In this document: positions 11,068-25,256 of the stretch, one piece after another
How the letters are laid out: the number at the start of each line of letters is the position of its first letter
Numbering within the stretch: position 1 is the first letter of the stretch
From: Mimachlamys varia
Lineage: Eukaryota; Mollusca; Bivalvia; Pectinida; Pectinidae
Assembly: GCA_947623455.1 (NCBI GenBank)
Contig: OX392532.1
Location: 3,534,001-3,598,000 of the forward strand
DNA: 64,000 nt
Reading direction: 5' to 3'
Translations under genes and position numbers: made by a program
Notes under the pieces: generated by a model
Seen by the model: only the letters and a program-made list of their open reading frames with translations
Databases searched by the model: none
Told to the model about the DNA's origin: nothing

Positions 11068-12615
11068 ATTGAAGATACATGTAGGTACATGTATAACTAA
11101 TTGAAGATAAGTATAACTAATTGAAGACAGGTATAACTAATTGAAGATAGGTACAACTAATTGAAGACAGGTATAACTAATTGAAGATAAGTATAACTAA
11201 TTGAAGACAGGTATAACTAATTGAAGATAGGTACAACTAATTGAAGACAGGTATAACTAATTGAAGACAAGTATAACTAATTGAAGATAGGTACAACTAA
11301 TTGAAGATAGGTATAACTAATTGAAGACAGGTATGACTAACTGAAGACAAGTATACCTAATTGAAGATAGGTTCAACTAATTGAAGACAGGTATAACTAA
11401 TTGAAGACAGGTATAACTAATTGAAGATAAGTATAACTAATTGAAGACAGGTATAACTAATTGAAGACAGGTATAACTAATTGAAGATAGGTACAACTAA
11501 TTGAAGACAGGTATAACTAATTGAAGACAGGTATGACTAACTGAAGACAAGTATACCTAATTGAAGATAGGTTCAACTAATTGAAGACAGGTATAACTAA
11601 TTGAAGACAAGTATACGTAATTGAAGATTGGTACAACTTATTGAAGATAGGTACAACTAATTGAAGACAGGTATGACTAATTGAAGACAGGTATAACTAA
11701 TTGAAGACAGGTATGACTAATTGAAGACAAGTATACGTAATTGAAGACAGGTACAACTAATTGAAGATAGGTACAACTAATTGAAGACAGGTATGACTAA
11801 TTGAAGATAGGTATGACTAATTGAAGGCAGGTATAACTAATTGAAGACAGGTATGACTAATTGAAGACAGGTATGACTAATTGAAGACAGGTATAATTAA
11901 TTGAATATAGGTTTAACTAATTGAAGATAGGTATAACTAATTGAAGACATTTATGACTAATTGAAGACAGATATAACTAATTGAAGATAGGTATAACTGA
12001 TTGAAGATAGGTACAACTAATTGAAGACAGGTTTGACTAATTGAAGACAAGTATACCTAATTGAAGATATGTACAACTAATTTAAGACAGGTATGACTAA
12101 TTGAAGACAGGTATGACTAATTAAAGACAGGTATAACTAATTGAATATAGGTATAACTAATTGAAGATAGGTATAACTAATTGAAGACAGGTATAACTAA
12201 TTGAAGGCAGTTATAACTAATTGAAGACAGGTATGACTAATTGAAGACAGGTATGACTAATTGAAGACAGGTATAACTAATTGAATATAGGTATAACTAA
12301 TTGAAGATAGGTATAACTAATTGAAGACAGGTATGACTAATTGAAGACAGATATAACTAATTGAAGATAGGTATAACTGATTGAAGATAGGTACAACTAA
12401 TTGAAGACAGGTTTGATTAATTGAAGACAAGTAAACCTAATTGAAGATAGGTACAACTAATTGAAGATAGGTATAACTTATTGAAGACAAGTATACGTAA
12501 TTGAAGATAGGTACAACTAATTGAAGACAGGTATGACTAATTGAATATAGGTATAACTAATTGAAGATAGGTATAACTAATTGAAGACATGTATAACTAA
12601 ATGAAGATAGGTTTA
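11068..12615 (+). repeat. 20-bp minisatellite (about 75 copies)
   Basis: Exactly three units fit each 60 bases, with consensus ACTAATTGAAGACAGGTATA. The most frequent variants are GATAGGTACA, GACAAGTATA and GACAGGTATG. Blocks such as the one around 11321-11380 recur at 11521-11580, showing larger-scale duplication. There is no reading-frame constraint. Confidence 0.95.
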
Positions 12616-12908
12616 GTTTAACTGTAGATAGTACAGTTCAGTTGAAGATCGGTCCAATTATCTGTAGCCATCGTTCATTATTTAAAGATAGGTACAATTT
12701 CATTTAACCTATCTTCAATTGAATTAATAATTCTATGTCTCGAAAAGGATGAATTGATTTGTATTTGTGTCATTAGAGAACGATTTCGTGTTTTGTTTAT
12801 GTGGTTTATTTTGCATGATTTGATGGTTATGTCTCATATGGGAAGAATTGGTTTGTTATGTATCATTTGTGTCATTAAAGAAATATTCGGTGTTTTTGTA
12901 TATGTTCA
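12616..12908. other. Spacer between two arrays
   Basis: Non-coding spacer of about 290 bp; it includes a degenerate ACCTATCTTCAATTGAATTA inverted relative of the preceding 20-bp unit near 12708-12728. Confidence 0.5.
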
Positions 12909-15900
12909 TATTGCATGAACGGGTTGTTGGTCACATGTATCAGAATAGAGAAGAAAGAACGGGTTGTTGGTCACATATATCAGTATAGGGAAGGAAGAAC
13001 GGGTTGTTGGTCACATCTATCAGTAAAGAGAAGGAAGAACGGGTTGTTGGTCACATATATCAGTATAGGGAAGGAAGAACGGGTTGTTGGTCACATCTCT
13101 CGGTATAGAGAAGGAAGAACGGGCTGTTGGTCACATCTATCAGTAAAGAGAATAAAGAACGAGTTGTTGGTCACATCTATCAGTATAGAGAAGTAAGAAC
13201 GGGTTGTTGGTCACATCTATCAGTATAGAGAAGGTAGAAAGGGTTGTTGGTCACATCTATCAGTATAGAGAAGGTAGAACGGGTTGTTGGTCACATCTAT
13301 CAGTAAAGAGAATGAAGAACAAGTTGTTGGTCACATCTATCAGTATAGAGAAGGTAGAACGGGTTGTTGGTCACATCTATCAGTATAGAGAAGGAAGAAC
13401 GGGTTGTTGGTCACATCTATCAGTATAGGGAAGGAAGAACGGGTTGTTGGTCACATCTATCAGTATAGAGAAGAAGGAACGGGTTGTTGGTCACATCTAT
13501 CAGTATAGAGAAGGAAGAACGGGTTGTTGGTCACAACTATCAGTATAGGGAAGGAAGAACCGGTTGTTGGTCACATCTATCAGTATAGAGAAGTAAGAAC
13601 GGGTTGTTGGTCACATCTATCAGTATAGGGAAGGAAGAACGGGTTGTTGGTCACATCTATCAGTATAGAGAAGGAAGAACGGGTTGTTGGTCACATCTCT
13701 CGGTATAGAGAAGGAAGAATCGGTTGTTGGTCACATCTATCAGTATAGAGAAGTAAGAACGGGTTGTTGGTCACATCTATCAGTATAGAGAAAGAAGAAC
13801 GGGTTGTTGGTCACATCTATCAGTATAGAGAAGGAGGAACGGGTTGTTGGTCACATCTATCAGTATAGAGAAGTAAGAACGGGTTGTTGGTCACATCTAT
13901 CAGTATAGAGAAGTAAGAACGGGCTGTTGGTCACATCTATCAGTATAGGGAAGGAAGAACGGGTTGTTGGTCACATCTATCGGTATAGAGAAGAAGGAAC
14001 GGGTTGTTGGTCACATCTATCGGTATAGAGAATGAAGAACGGGTTGTTGGTCACATCTATCAGTATAGAGAAGGAGGAATGGGTTGTTGGTCACATCTAT
14101 CAGTATAGAGAAGGAAGAACGGGTTGTTGGTCACATCTATCAGTATAGAGAAGGAAGAACGGGTTGTTGGTCACATATATCAGTATAGAGAAAGAAGAAC
14201 GGGTTGTTGGTCACATCTATCAGTATAGAGAAGGAAGAACGGGTTGTTGGTCACATCTATCAGTATAGAGAAGGTAGAACGGGTTGATGGTCACATCTAT
14301 CAGTATAGAGAAGGTAGAAAGGGTTGTTGGTCACATCTATCAGTATAGAGAATGAAGAACGGGTTGTTGGTCACATCTATCAGTAAAGAGAATGAAGAAC
14401 GGGTTGTTGGTCACATCTATCAGTATAGAGAAGGTAGAACGGGTTGTTGGTCACATCTATCAGTATAGAGAAGGAAGAACGGGTTGTTGGTCACATCTAT
14501 CAGTATAGGGAAGGAAGAACGGGTTGTTGGTCACATCTATCAGTATAGAGAAGAAGGAACGGGTTGTTGGTCACATCTATCAGTATAGAGAAGGAAGAAC
14601 GGGTTGTTGGTCACAACTATCAGTATAGGGAAGGAAGAACCGGTTGTTGGTCACATCTATCAGTATAGAGAAGTAAGAACGGGTTGTTGGTCACATCTAT
14701 CAGTATAGGGAAGGAAGAACGGGTTGTTGGTCACATCTATCAGTATAGAGAAGGAAGAACGGGTTGTTGGTCACATCTCTCGGTATAGAGAAGGAAGAAT
14801 CGGTTGTTGGTCACATCTATCAGTATAGAGAAGTAAGAACGGGTTGTTGGTCACATCTATCAGTATAGAGAAAGAAGAACGGGTTGTTGGTCACATCTAT
14901 CAGTATAGAGAAGGAGAAACGGGTTGTTGGTCACATCTATCAGTATAGAGAAGTAAGAACGGGTTGTTGGTCACATCTATCAGTATAGAGAAGTAAGAAC
15001 GGGCTGTTGGTCACATCTATCAGTATAGGGAAGGAAGAACGGGTTGTTGGTCACATCTATCGGTATAGAGAAGAAGGAACGGGTTGTTGGTCACATCTAT
15101 CGGTATAGAGAATGAAGAACGGGTTGTTGGTCACATCTATCAGTATAGAGAAGGAAGAATGGGTTGTTGGTCACATCTATCAGTATAGAGAAGGAAGAAC
15201 GGGTTGTTGGTCACATCTATCAGTATAGAGAAGGAAGAACGGGTTGTTGGTCACATATATCAGTATAGAGAAAGAAGAACGGGTTGTTGGTCACATCTAT
15301 CAGTATAGAGAAGGAAGAACGGGTTGTTGGTCACATCTATCAGTATAGAGAAGTAAGAACGGGTTGTTGGTCACATATATCAGTATAGAGAAAGAAGAAC
15401 GGGTTGTTGGTCACATCTATCGGAATAGAGAATGAAGAACGGGTTGTTGGTCACATCTATCAGTATAGAGAAGGAAGAACGGGTTGTTGGTCACATATAT
15501 CAGTATAGAGAAAGAAGAACGGGTTGTTGGTCACATATATCAGTATAGAGAAAGAAGAACGGGTTGTTGGTCACATCTACCAGTATAGAGAAGGAAGAAC
15601 GGGTTGTTGGTCCCATCTACCAGTATAGAGAAGGAAGAACGGGTTGTTGGTCACATATATCAGTATAGAGAAGGAAGAACGGGTTGTTGGTCACATCTAC
15701 CAGTATAGAGAAGGAAGAACGGGTTGTTGGTCACATCTACCAGTAAAGAGAAGGAAGAACGGGTTGTTGGTCACATCTATCAGTATAGAGAAGGAAGAAC
15801 GGGTTGTTGGTCACATATATCAGTATAGAGAAAGAAGAACTGGTTGTTGGTCACACATATCAGTATAGAGAAAGAAGAACGGGTTGTTGGTCACATCTAT

Positions 15901-16300
15901 CAGTATATAGAGGAAGGAACGGGTTGTTGGTCACATATATCAGTATAGAGAAAGAAGAACGGGTTGTTGGTCACATCTCTCGGTATAGAGAAAGAAGAAC
16001 GGGTTGTTGGTCACATATATCGGTATAGAGAAGGAAGAACGGGTTGTTGGTCACATCTATCAGTATAGAGAAGGAAGAACGGGTTGTTGGTCACATCTAT
16101 CGGTATAGAGAATGAAGAATGGGTTGTTGGTCACATCTATCGGTAAAGAGAAGTAAGAACGGGTTGTTGGTCACATCTATCGGTATAGAGAAGTAAGAAC
16201 GGGTTGTTGGTCACATATATCGGTATAGAGAATGAAGAACGGGTTGTTGGTCACATCTATCGGTATAGAGAATGAAGAATCGGTTGTTGGTCAGAATAGA
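12909..16300 (+). repeat. 40-bp minisatellite with a 1,080-bp higher-order duplication
   Basis: The consensus unit is AACGGGTTGTTGGTCACATC followed by TATCAGTATAGAGAAGGAAG, about 85 copies. Lines of units from about 13200-14270 recur at about 14280-15350 with the same rare variants in the same order, for example ATAGAGAAGAAGGAAC, CACAACTATCAG, CATCTCTCGG and GAATCGG. That indicates tandem duplication of a 27-unit block. Because 40 is not a multiple of 3, ORFs here cycle through frames (for example 12915-13196, 15644-15868) and are not genes. Confidence 0.95.
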
Positions 16301-17229
16301 GAAGAAAGGGACATATAGAGGACGTTTCATTATATAGAGGGACGGATGAGGTTCTGTTGGTCATCTTTTTAGAAGGTTTTTGCTATGGTGTCATTCATGT
16401 TAAAGTAACGTGCCTGAAAAGCATCATGATTTTTTTGTGAGTTCTTCTGACAGTAAGATAATCATTGTTGATAATAAACAATCGCTTACTCTTTCGACTC
16501 TATTTTGTACTAGGTCATGATAATCACCTGGAAAGTTCAAGGTGCGGTTGTCTCTGTCGATATGACCCAGTGAACTTTAAAACGCCCATGCCGGTTATAT
16601 CATATCCATGCGGTCGCACTCATGGTTTATTCTTTAATGATAAAAACTGTTATTTTTGACAGAAAACACAAACAAACCAAAGACTAATATCATGGATTTC
16701 CACCTTTTTTATTTGTCCCGACCATACATTGTTATCAGAAGTGAAGTTGAAGATGTGTTTTCTGTGGCAGAGGTCGTAGCCTGCTATCGGGGTTATCGTT
16801 TGACCTGGGCGGTTATACAGTTCAATCGTACATGGTAATAAATGTTTATATTTGATAGTTTATCATACCGTCTAGAAATAAGTTCAAACTGTAACAATAA
16901 ATTGTTTAAAATGAAGATTACCTTGGTCTTTGACAGGTCAATAGTACGATTACATACGTGTGTAAGTTCACACTTGATAAGTATCTAGAGATATATGACA
17001 ACAGGTAAACAAAGGATTTAGGGCGGGTTTCGTCGTCAACCTAGTATTACGTCGGAAACCAGGAAACAACATATCATAATAATGGTAGTAAAATATACAG
17101 TCGAGAAATAAACCAGTGATCTCTTGTCGTCTTATATCTCACCATCCATTGCAGTAAATCTGGTCACTTCTTAATCTGGTTATACACCGTTTGGGTTGTT
17201 ACATAATCTTGACACGCCTTTGAAAACAA
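16301..17229. other. Non-coding stretch
   Basis: The remnant of the 40-bp array fades out by about 16360. The rest has no exon I can support; the small ORFs at 16465-16659 and 16656-16838 show no recognisable protein features. Confidence 0.5.
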
Positions 17230-17500
17230 AATTTGAGAACTATTATCAAGTTTATGGTCGCCATCCATGTCTCATTGTATCTTTGTGTGATATGAAGATG
17301 GGCGTGCTTACTTGTTGTGATTGGCAATGATGACTCGGTTCTCACTTTGAGGACTTGATGTTAACTTGGATGTGACCAGGATTTATATGGCGGGTGTCGA
17401 TTATAAAGCAGAAGACGTTTACTCTTCCGGAACACCTTGTCTTACTCTCTTGTACTTTTGCATGGGTCTTTATGTAAATCTGCCCTTTTTGCACGATTGC
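17230..17500 (+). pseudogene. Decayed reverse-transcriptase element 3' tail
   Basis: This stretch matches, by eye, the tails at 31.3-31.6 and 32.0-32.35 kb. It shows CTTGTTGTGATTGGCAATGA, GATGTGACCAGGATTTATAT and GGCGGGTGTCGATTATAAAG. The upstream piece (GGTCGCCATCC and TGTATCTTTGTGTGATATGA) corresponds to the last coding stretch of the same RT family (GRH..L....SVSLCDMK). It is a 5'-truncated, degenerate insertion with no intact ORF. Confidence 0.7.
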
Positions 17501-18679
17501 GCAATATGATGTTTGCGAAACTTTTACGTTTAATTCATCGGCTTTCTGGTCTGATAACTAAACAAATAGAGGCTAATTCTGATGATTACAGTATTTTTCT
17601 GTGAATGGTTTATAATTATTGTGTTCATTATAGTGCGTTCTGCGGACATTGGTTTCATTTCAATCGTATAACGTGAGGACGGAACGATAATGTTCGTGTA
17701 CTTATTTTATTGTAAGAAGACTTTTTAACGATGGGAAGAAAGTATTTTCGTTTATTCATCCTGTCTTGACGTCATTTGTTTAGATACAGCCAGTATTAAT
17801 CAGTACAGAAGTAGTGTTAAAGTTCACGTTACACTTATCGGTTAAGTTTTACGTCTTGTGTCGTATATTTTGACAAAATAAACTAAGCTTCACTGTTGTG
17901 GACAATATATAGGTACAGACTAGAATTACTTGCTTCTAATTATTTGCCTGGATTGCAGCGCTCAGGGACGAAAGATTGGATAATAGAGTTCAGCCATTAT
18001 GTGACATGTCTTTGTATGGACTTGTCCGCCGTTCTTACCCTCCTTAGTCCTGATAGCCCACTTAAAGTATACTGTCTCTACATATACCATTTACATAACA
18101 AAAGTAAAACACAGTTGTTGTTTTTTGTTTTGTTTTTGTTTTGTGTATTTGCTTTCTTTTCATACTTTTGTCAACAGAAGCAGGAGTAGAGTTTTATTTT
18201 GTTAAACTGACGGTTAACATGATTATAGCTTAAAAAGCTTGCCGTTCTGTCGAGAGAACCCAGTGTCTACATTTGTTTTGCCAGTTTTTGTTTTTACTTC
18301 CTTTTGTTGTTGTGTTTCATCACTCATAACAGAACTGTCTCGGTATTATGCGTTCACATTTACGATTCAAGTCTTGGAGCACATTTTAATAGTGTATAGA
18401 TTACATATAGAATGTTGTTGCAATGTGCAGCAGGAGAGATAGGTAACGAAATTGATATCGATCACAATTTGATCTGAATCGACTAGATATAATCTTTGCC
18501 CTATTACACGTTACAAACACTGCAGCACATGTTCTAACACGAGAGTCCGGGCAGATCTGGACAGGCATGGGAGATAACTGGAGAATGTTATCGTGGAGCA
18601 CCAGGGTATTTGACTTCCATGCATAACTTCTACAGATACATGTATCTGTCTGTGAGGTTTATCATGCCGTTGTTATAAT
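17501..18679. other. Non-coding stretch with a fragment of the 23-25 kb duplicon
   Basis: No gene is recognised. Near 18533-18590, GTTCTAACACGAGAGTCCGG and GAGATAACTGGAGA are a diverged relative of the GTTCTGACACGAGAGTTCGG / GAGATAACTGGAGATGAACG segment in both copies of the duplication at 23.0-25.3 kb. ORFs at 17896-18189 and 18239-18442 have no recognisable features. Confidence 0.5.
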
Positions 18680-21600
18680 TGTTATAATTGTTCATTGTTA
18701 TAATATAGAAGATATATCATTTGTTATAATAAAGAAGATATATCATTTGTTATAATATAGAAGATATATCATTTGTTACAATAAAGAAGATATATCATTT
18801 GTTATAATAAAGAAGATATATCATTTGTTATAATATAGAAGATATATCATTTGTTACAATAAAGAAGATATATCATTTGTTATAATAAAGAAGATATATC
18901 ATTTGTTATAATAAAGAAGATAAAATATAATGTATATCATTTGTTATAATAAAGAAGAAATATCATTTGTTATAATAAAGAAGATATATCATTTGTTATA
19001 ATAAAGAAGATATATCATTTGTTACAATAAAGAAGATATATCATTTGTTATAATAAAGAAGATATATCATTTGTAGTAATAAAGAAGATATATCATTTGT
19101 TGTAATAAAGAAGATATATCATTTGTTATAATAAAGAAGATATATCATTTGTAATATTAAAGAAGATATATCATTTGTAATAATAAAGAAGATATATCAT
19201 TTGTTATAATAAAGAAGATATATCATTTGTTATAATAAAGAAGATATATCATTTGTTATAATAAAGAAGATATATCATTTGGTACAATAAAGAAGATATA
19301 TCATTTGTTATAATAAAGAAGATATATCATTTGTAGTAATAAAGAAGATATATCATTTGTTGTAATAAAGAAGATATATCATTTGTTATAATAAAGAAGA
19401 TATATCATTTGTAATATTAAAGAAGATATATCATTTGTAATAATAAAGAAAATATATCATTTGTTATAATAAAGAAGATATATCATTTGTTATAATAAAG
19501 AAGATATATCATTTGTTATAATAAATAAGATATATCATTTGTAATATTAAAGAAGATATATCATTTGCTGTAATAAAGAAGATATATCATTTGTAGTATT
19601 AAAGAAGATATATCATTTGTTGTAATAAAGAAGATATATCATTTGTTATAATAAAGAAGATATATCATTTGTTGTAATAAAGAAGATATATCATTTGTTA
19701 TAATACAGAAGATATATCATTTTTAGTAATAAAGAAGATATATCATTTGTTATAATAAAGAAGATATATCATTTGTTATAATAAAGAAGATATATCATTT
19801 GTAATATTAAAGAAGATATATCATTTGTAATAATAAAGAAGATATATCATTTGTTATAATAAAGAAGATATATCATTTGTTATAATATAAAGAAGTTATA
19901 TCATTTGTTATAATAAAGAAGATATATCATTTGTTATTATAAAGAAGATATTTCATTTGTTATAATAAAGAAGATATATCATTTGTAATAATAAAGAAGA
20001 TATATCATTTGTTATAATAAAGAAGATATATCATTTGTTATAATATAAAGAAGTTATATCATTTGTTATAATATAAAGAAGTTATATCATTTGTTATAAT
20101 AAAGAAGATATATCATTTGTTATAATAAATAAGATATATCATTTTTTACAATAAAGAAGATATATCATTTGTTATAATAAAGAAGATATATCATTTGTAG
20201 TAATAAAGAAGATATATCATTTGTTGTAATAAAGAAGATAGATCATTTGTTATAATAAAGAAGATATATCATTTGTTATAATAAAGAAGATATATCATTT
20301 GTTATAATAAAGAAGATATATCATTTGTTATAATAAAGAAGATATATCATTTGTTACAATAAAGAAGATATATCATTTGTTATAATATAAAGAAGTTATA
20401 TCATTTGTTATAATAAAGAAGATATATCATTTGTTATTATAAAGAAAAAATTTCATTTGTTATAATAAAGAAGATATATCATTTGTAATAATAAAGAAGA
20501 TATATCATTTGTTATAATAAAGAAGATATATCATTTGTTATAATATAAAGAAGATATATCATTTGTTATGATATAAAGAAGTTATATCATTTGTTATAAT
20601 AAAGAAGATATATCATTGGTTATAATAAAGAATATATATCATTTGTTATGATATAAAGAAGTTATATCATTTGTTATAATAAAGAAGATATATCATTTGT
20701 TGTAATAAAGAAGATATATCATTTGTTATAATAAAGAAGATATATCATTTTTAGTAATAAAGAAGATATATCATTTGTTATAATAAAGAAGATATATCAT
20801 TTGTTATAATAAAGAAGATATATCATTTGTAATATTAAAGAAGATATATCATTTGTAATAATAAAGAAGATATATCATTTGTAATAATAAAGAAGATATA
20901 TCATTTGTTATAATATAAAGAAGTTATATCATTTGTTATAATAAAGAAGATATATCATTTGTTATTATAAAGAAGATATTTCATTTGTTATAATAAAGAA
21001 GATATATCATTTGTAATAATAAAGAAGATATATCATTTGTTATAATATAAAGAAGTTATATCATTTGTTATAATATAAAGAAGTTATATCATTTGTTATA
21101 ATAAAGAAGATATATCATTTGTTATAATAAATAAGATATATCATTTGTTACAATAAAGAAGATATATCATTTGTTATAATAAAGAAGATATATCATTTGT
21201 TATAATAAAGAAGATATATCATTTGTTATAATAAAGAAGATATATCATTTGTAATATTAAAGAAGATATATCATTTGTAATAATAAAGAAGATATATCAT
21301 TTGTAATAATAAAGAAGATATATCATTTGTTATAATATAAAGAAGTTATATCATTTGTTATAATAAAGAAGATATATCATTTGTTATAATAAAGAAGATA
21401 TATCATTTGTAGTAATAAAGAAGATATATCATTTGTTGTAATAAAGAAGATAGATCATTTGTTATAATAAAGAAGATATATCATTTGTTATAATAAAGAA
21501 GATATATCATTTGTTATAATAAAGAAGATATATCATTTGTTATAATAAAGAAGATATATCATTTGTTACAATAAAGAAGATATATCATTTGTTATAATAA

Positions 21601-22757
21601 AGAAGATATATCATTTGTAGTAATAAAGAAGATATATCATTTGTTGTAATAAAGAAGATATATCATTTGTTATAATAAAGAAGATATATAATTTGTAATA
21701 TTAAAGAAGATATATCATTTGTAATAATAAAGAAGATATATCATTTGTTATAATAAAGAAGATATATCATTTGTTATAATAAATAAGATATATCATTTGT
21801 TATAATAAATAAGATATATCATTTGTAATATTAAAGAAGATATATCATTTGCTGTAATAAAGAAGATATATCATTTGTAGTAATAAAGAAGATATATCAT
21901 TTGTTATAATAAATAAGATATATCATTTGTTACAATAAAGAAGATATATCATTTGTTATAATAAAGAAGATATATCATTTGTAATATTAAAGAAGATATA
22001 TCATTTGTAATAATAAAGAAGATATATCATTTGTTGTAATAAAGAAGATAGATCATTTGTTATAATAAAGAAGATATATCATTTGTTATAATAAAGAAGA
22101 TATATCATTTGTTATAATAAAAAAGATATATCATTTGTAATATTAAAGAAGATATAGCATTTGCTGTAATAAAGAAGATATATCATTTGTAGTAATAAAG
22201 AAGATATATCATTTGTTATAATAAAGAAAATATATCATTTGTTATAATATAAAGAAGTTATATCACTTGTTATAATTTAGAAGATTTATCATTTATTATA
22301 ATAAAGAAGATATATAATTTGTTTTAATGAAGCAGATATATCAATTGTTATAATATAGAAGATATATCATTTGTTATAATAAAGAAGATATATCATTTGT
22401 TATAATAAAGAAGATATATCATTTGTTATGATATAAAGAAGTTATATCATTTGTTATAATAAAGAAGATATATCATTGGTTATAATAAAGAGTATATATC
22501 ATTTGTTATGATATAAAGAAGTTATATCATTTGTTATAATAAAGAAGATATATCATTTGTTATAATAAAGAAGATATATCATTTGTTATAATAAAGAAGA
22601 TATATCATTTGTTTTAATAAAGAAGATATATCATTTGTTATAATAAAGAAGATATATCATTTGTTATAATAAAGAAGATATATCATTTGTAATAATAAAG
22701 AAGATATATCATTTGTTGTAAGAAAGGAGATATATCATTTGTTATAATAAAGATTTT
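18680..22757 (+). repeat. 26-bp AT-rich minisatellite (about 155 copies)
   Basis: The consensus is TTATAATAAAGAAGATATAT plus CATTTG. Sub-variants TAATATTAAAG, TAGTAATAAAG, TGTAATAAAG, TACAATAAAG and TATAATATAAAGAAGTT repeat in the same order in several places (for example around 19060-19180 and 19320-19440). The array therefore grew partly by duplication of multi-unit blocks. It is about 4.1 kb with no coding potential. Confidence 0.95.
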
Positions 22758-23024
22758 AAAATTCGCAACGTCATGAAGTTACTCTTCTGTTTTAATCAGA
22801 GATCCAAAATGCTCGGACAATTTGTGGGGTTTTAGCTGACATCTTCGAGTATAACTTGATGAACCACATGGCGATGTGACTAGAAAAGATTGACTCTATT
22901 TGGCGTATTACATACATGTATGACTACTATATATATGGTTTGGTTTTTGAGTCGTTAATTTATGTACTTAGTCTAAACTTTATTTTATTTCTTTTCAATT
23001 CAAAATCATAGTGAAGAGCGAATA
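22758..23024. other. Non-coding spacer
   Basis: Short unique sequence before the segmental duplication; no feature seen. Confidence 0.45.
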
Positions 23025-24200
23025 CACAAATTTTGAAATTGGATTTGGAAACAAGTTTTGCAACTTATATTAATCCATCTCCTATTGGACTCCAATGTAT
23101 GTACTTACTTGTAGTGAATACGTATGATCACATTTCATGTAGTAAATAAAGCTAAAGTTCATTGTTTTCCATAAATCATAAATCCTATTTCATATGCAAA
23201 ACAAATTTTATTTTTGTTTGTTCGTAAAACCTGTTCAAAATTTGAATGGAGATTGCCTTTTGTTTATATATGTCTCAATAAGGCCACGGATAAAGGGCAT
23301 GCAGCATGTTCAATGATTGACCTTGGCGAATGTTTTATCGCACCAGTAACATAGGTGTAGGAACTACTAATATCACTCTACCATGTTAGGTTCATTATCC
23401 TGGTCAGGTATTATAAAAAGGTATGCTAATATGGTTATGGTATAGGTATAATACGGATATAATTAGGTAAAATATTGGTATAATACTTTTTTCAATAAAT
23501 GTACAGGTAAAATATTGGTACAATACCTGTACCATACAAAACCAAATATAGGTATGATCCCCTATATGATACATTGTGCGGGTACGTGACAGGGATCATA
23601 CAGAGTCCGTGTGTATGTATCTGGACTGTCAGGTGTGTTCACAGGGACATATCTGATATATTGCAATAATTATGATAATAAGTTGGAAATATGTAACATC
23701 CGATTTGGCTTTATTCACATGTTCTGACACGAGAGTTCGGGGGTAGGTCTATACGTACAGCTGAGATAACTGGAGATGAACGTCATCCTAACCTTCAATG
23801 TATTGTTGAACAGTTATTGGACTCGACCAGTGGGCGTTCTGTCTACGTGATGTCACTATAACTGACGAGAGTCAGTCTTCACACTTAAATTTTTTCTTTT
23901 AGCAAAGTTATGAAAAGTATTGTTTCGTTTTGCTGAGTATATATACTTAATATTCAATGTACGTATTTAACGCGATACAGCGTTATTTAATAAGACATTT
24001 CATTGTACAACGATGTGATGAAATTGTATCGTACAAATGACAATCTACCCGAGGTATTTCGCCTATCGATATCGAGCATACATTAACAGTTAAAATAGTA
24101 AACAAGTGTCGAGAAAAACTCAAAATACGAACAGAGACGAGGGGGTGGCACCGCGAAAAACTCAAAACACGAACAGAGACGAGGGGGTGGCACCGCGTAA
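23025..24200 (+). repeat. Segmental tandem duplication, copy 1
   Basis: It starts near TTTTGAAATTGGATTTGGAA and matches copy 2 (about 24211-25375) almost base for base, including CACGGATAAAGGGCATGCAG, GTTCTGACACGAGAGTTCGG and CGCGATACAGCGTTA. The offset is 1,188 bp early and 1,154 bp late, because copy 1 holds an extra ~35-bp stretch near 23485-23520. It ends in two units of the 42-bp repeat (24115-24196). No gene is seen. Confidence 0.88.
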
Positions 24201-24210
24201 AACCTGTTCG

Positions 24211-25256
24211 AAATTTGAATTTGAAATGGGATTTGGAAACAAGTTTTGCAACTTATATTAATCTATTTCCAATTGGACTGTAATTTATGTACTTACTTGT
24301 AGTGAATACGTATGATCACATTACATGTAGTAAATAAAGCTAAAGTTCATTGCTTTCTATAAATCATAAATCCTATTTCATATGCAAAACAAATTTTATT
24401 TTTGTTTGTTCGTAAAACCTGTTCGAAATTTGAATGGAGATTGCCTTTTGTTTATATGTCTCAATAAGGCCACGGATAAAGGGCATGCAGCATGTTCAAT
24501 GATTGACCTTGGCGAATGTTTTATCGCACCAGTAACATAGGTGTAGGAACTACTAATATCACTCTACCATGTTAGGTTCATTATCCTGGTCAGGTATTAT
24601 AAAAAGGTATGCTAATATGGTTATGGTATAGGTATAATACGGATATAATTAGGTAAAATATTGGTACAATACCTGTACCATACAAACCTTATAAAACTAA
24701 ATATAGGTATGATCCCCTATATGATACATTGTACGGGTACGTGACAGGGATCATACAGAGTCCGTATGTATGTGTCTGTACTGTCAGGTGTGTTCACAAG
24801 GATAGATATGATATATTGCAATAATCATGATAATAAGTTGGAAATATGTAAACTCCGATTTGGCTTTATTCACATGTTCTGACACGAGAGTTCGGGGTAG
24901 GTCTATACATACAGCTGAGATAACTGGAGATGAACGTCATCCTAACCTTCAATGTATTGTTTAACAGTTATTGGACTCGACCAGTGGACGTTCTGTCTAC
25001 GTGATGTCACTATAACTGACGAGAGTCAGTCTTCACACTTATTTTTTTTCTTTTAGCAAAGTTATGAAAAGTGTTGTTTTGTTTTGCTGAGTATATATAC
25101 TTAATATTCAATGTACGTATTTAACGCGATACAGCGTTAGTTAATAAGACATTTCATTATACAACGATGTGATGAAATTGTATCGTACAAATGACAATCT
25201 ACCCGAGGTATTTCGCCTATCGATATCGAGCATACATTAACAGTTAAAATAGTAAA
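24211..25256 (+). repeat. Segmental tandem duplication, copy 2
   Basis: This is the second copy of the 23,025-24,200 segment, with scattered substitutions and one deletion. It leads into a longer version (about 7 units) of the same 42-bp repeat that ends copy 1. The difference in unit number shows that the minisatellite expanded or contracted after the segment duplicated. No coding sequence is recognised. Confidence 0.88.

Noticed and set aside
12915..16028. Several 74-93-codon ORFs in the 40-bp array
   Set aside because: The 40-bp period cycles through three frames every 120 bp, giving apparent 40-residue repeat proteins; no start, splice or family support.
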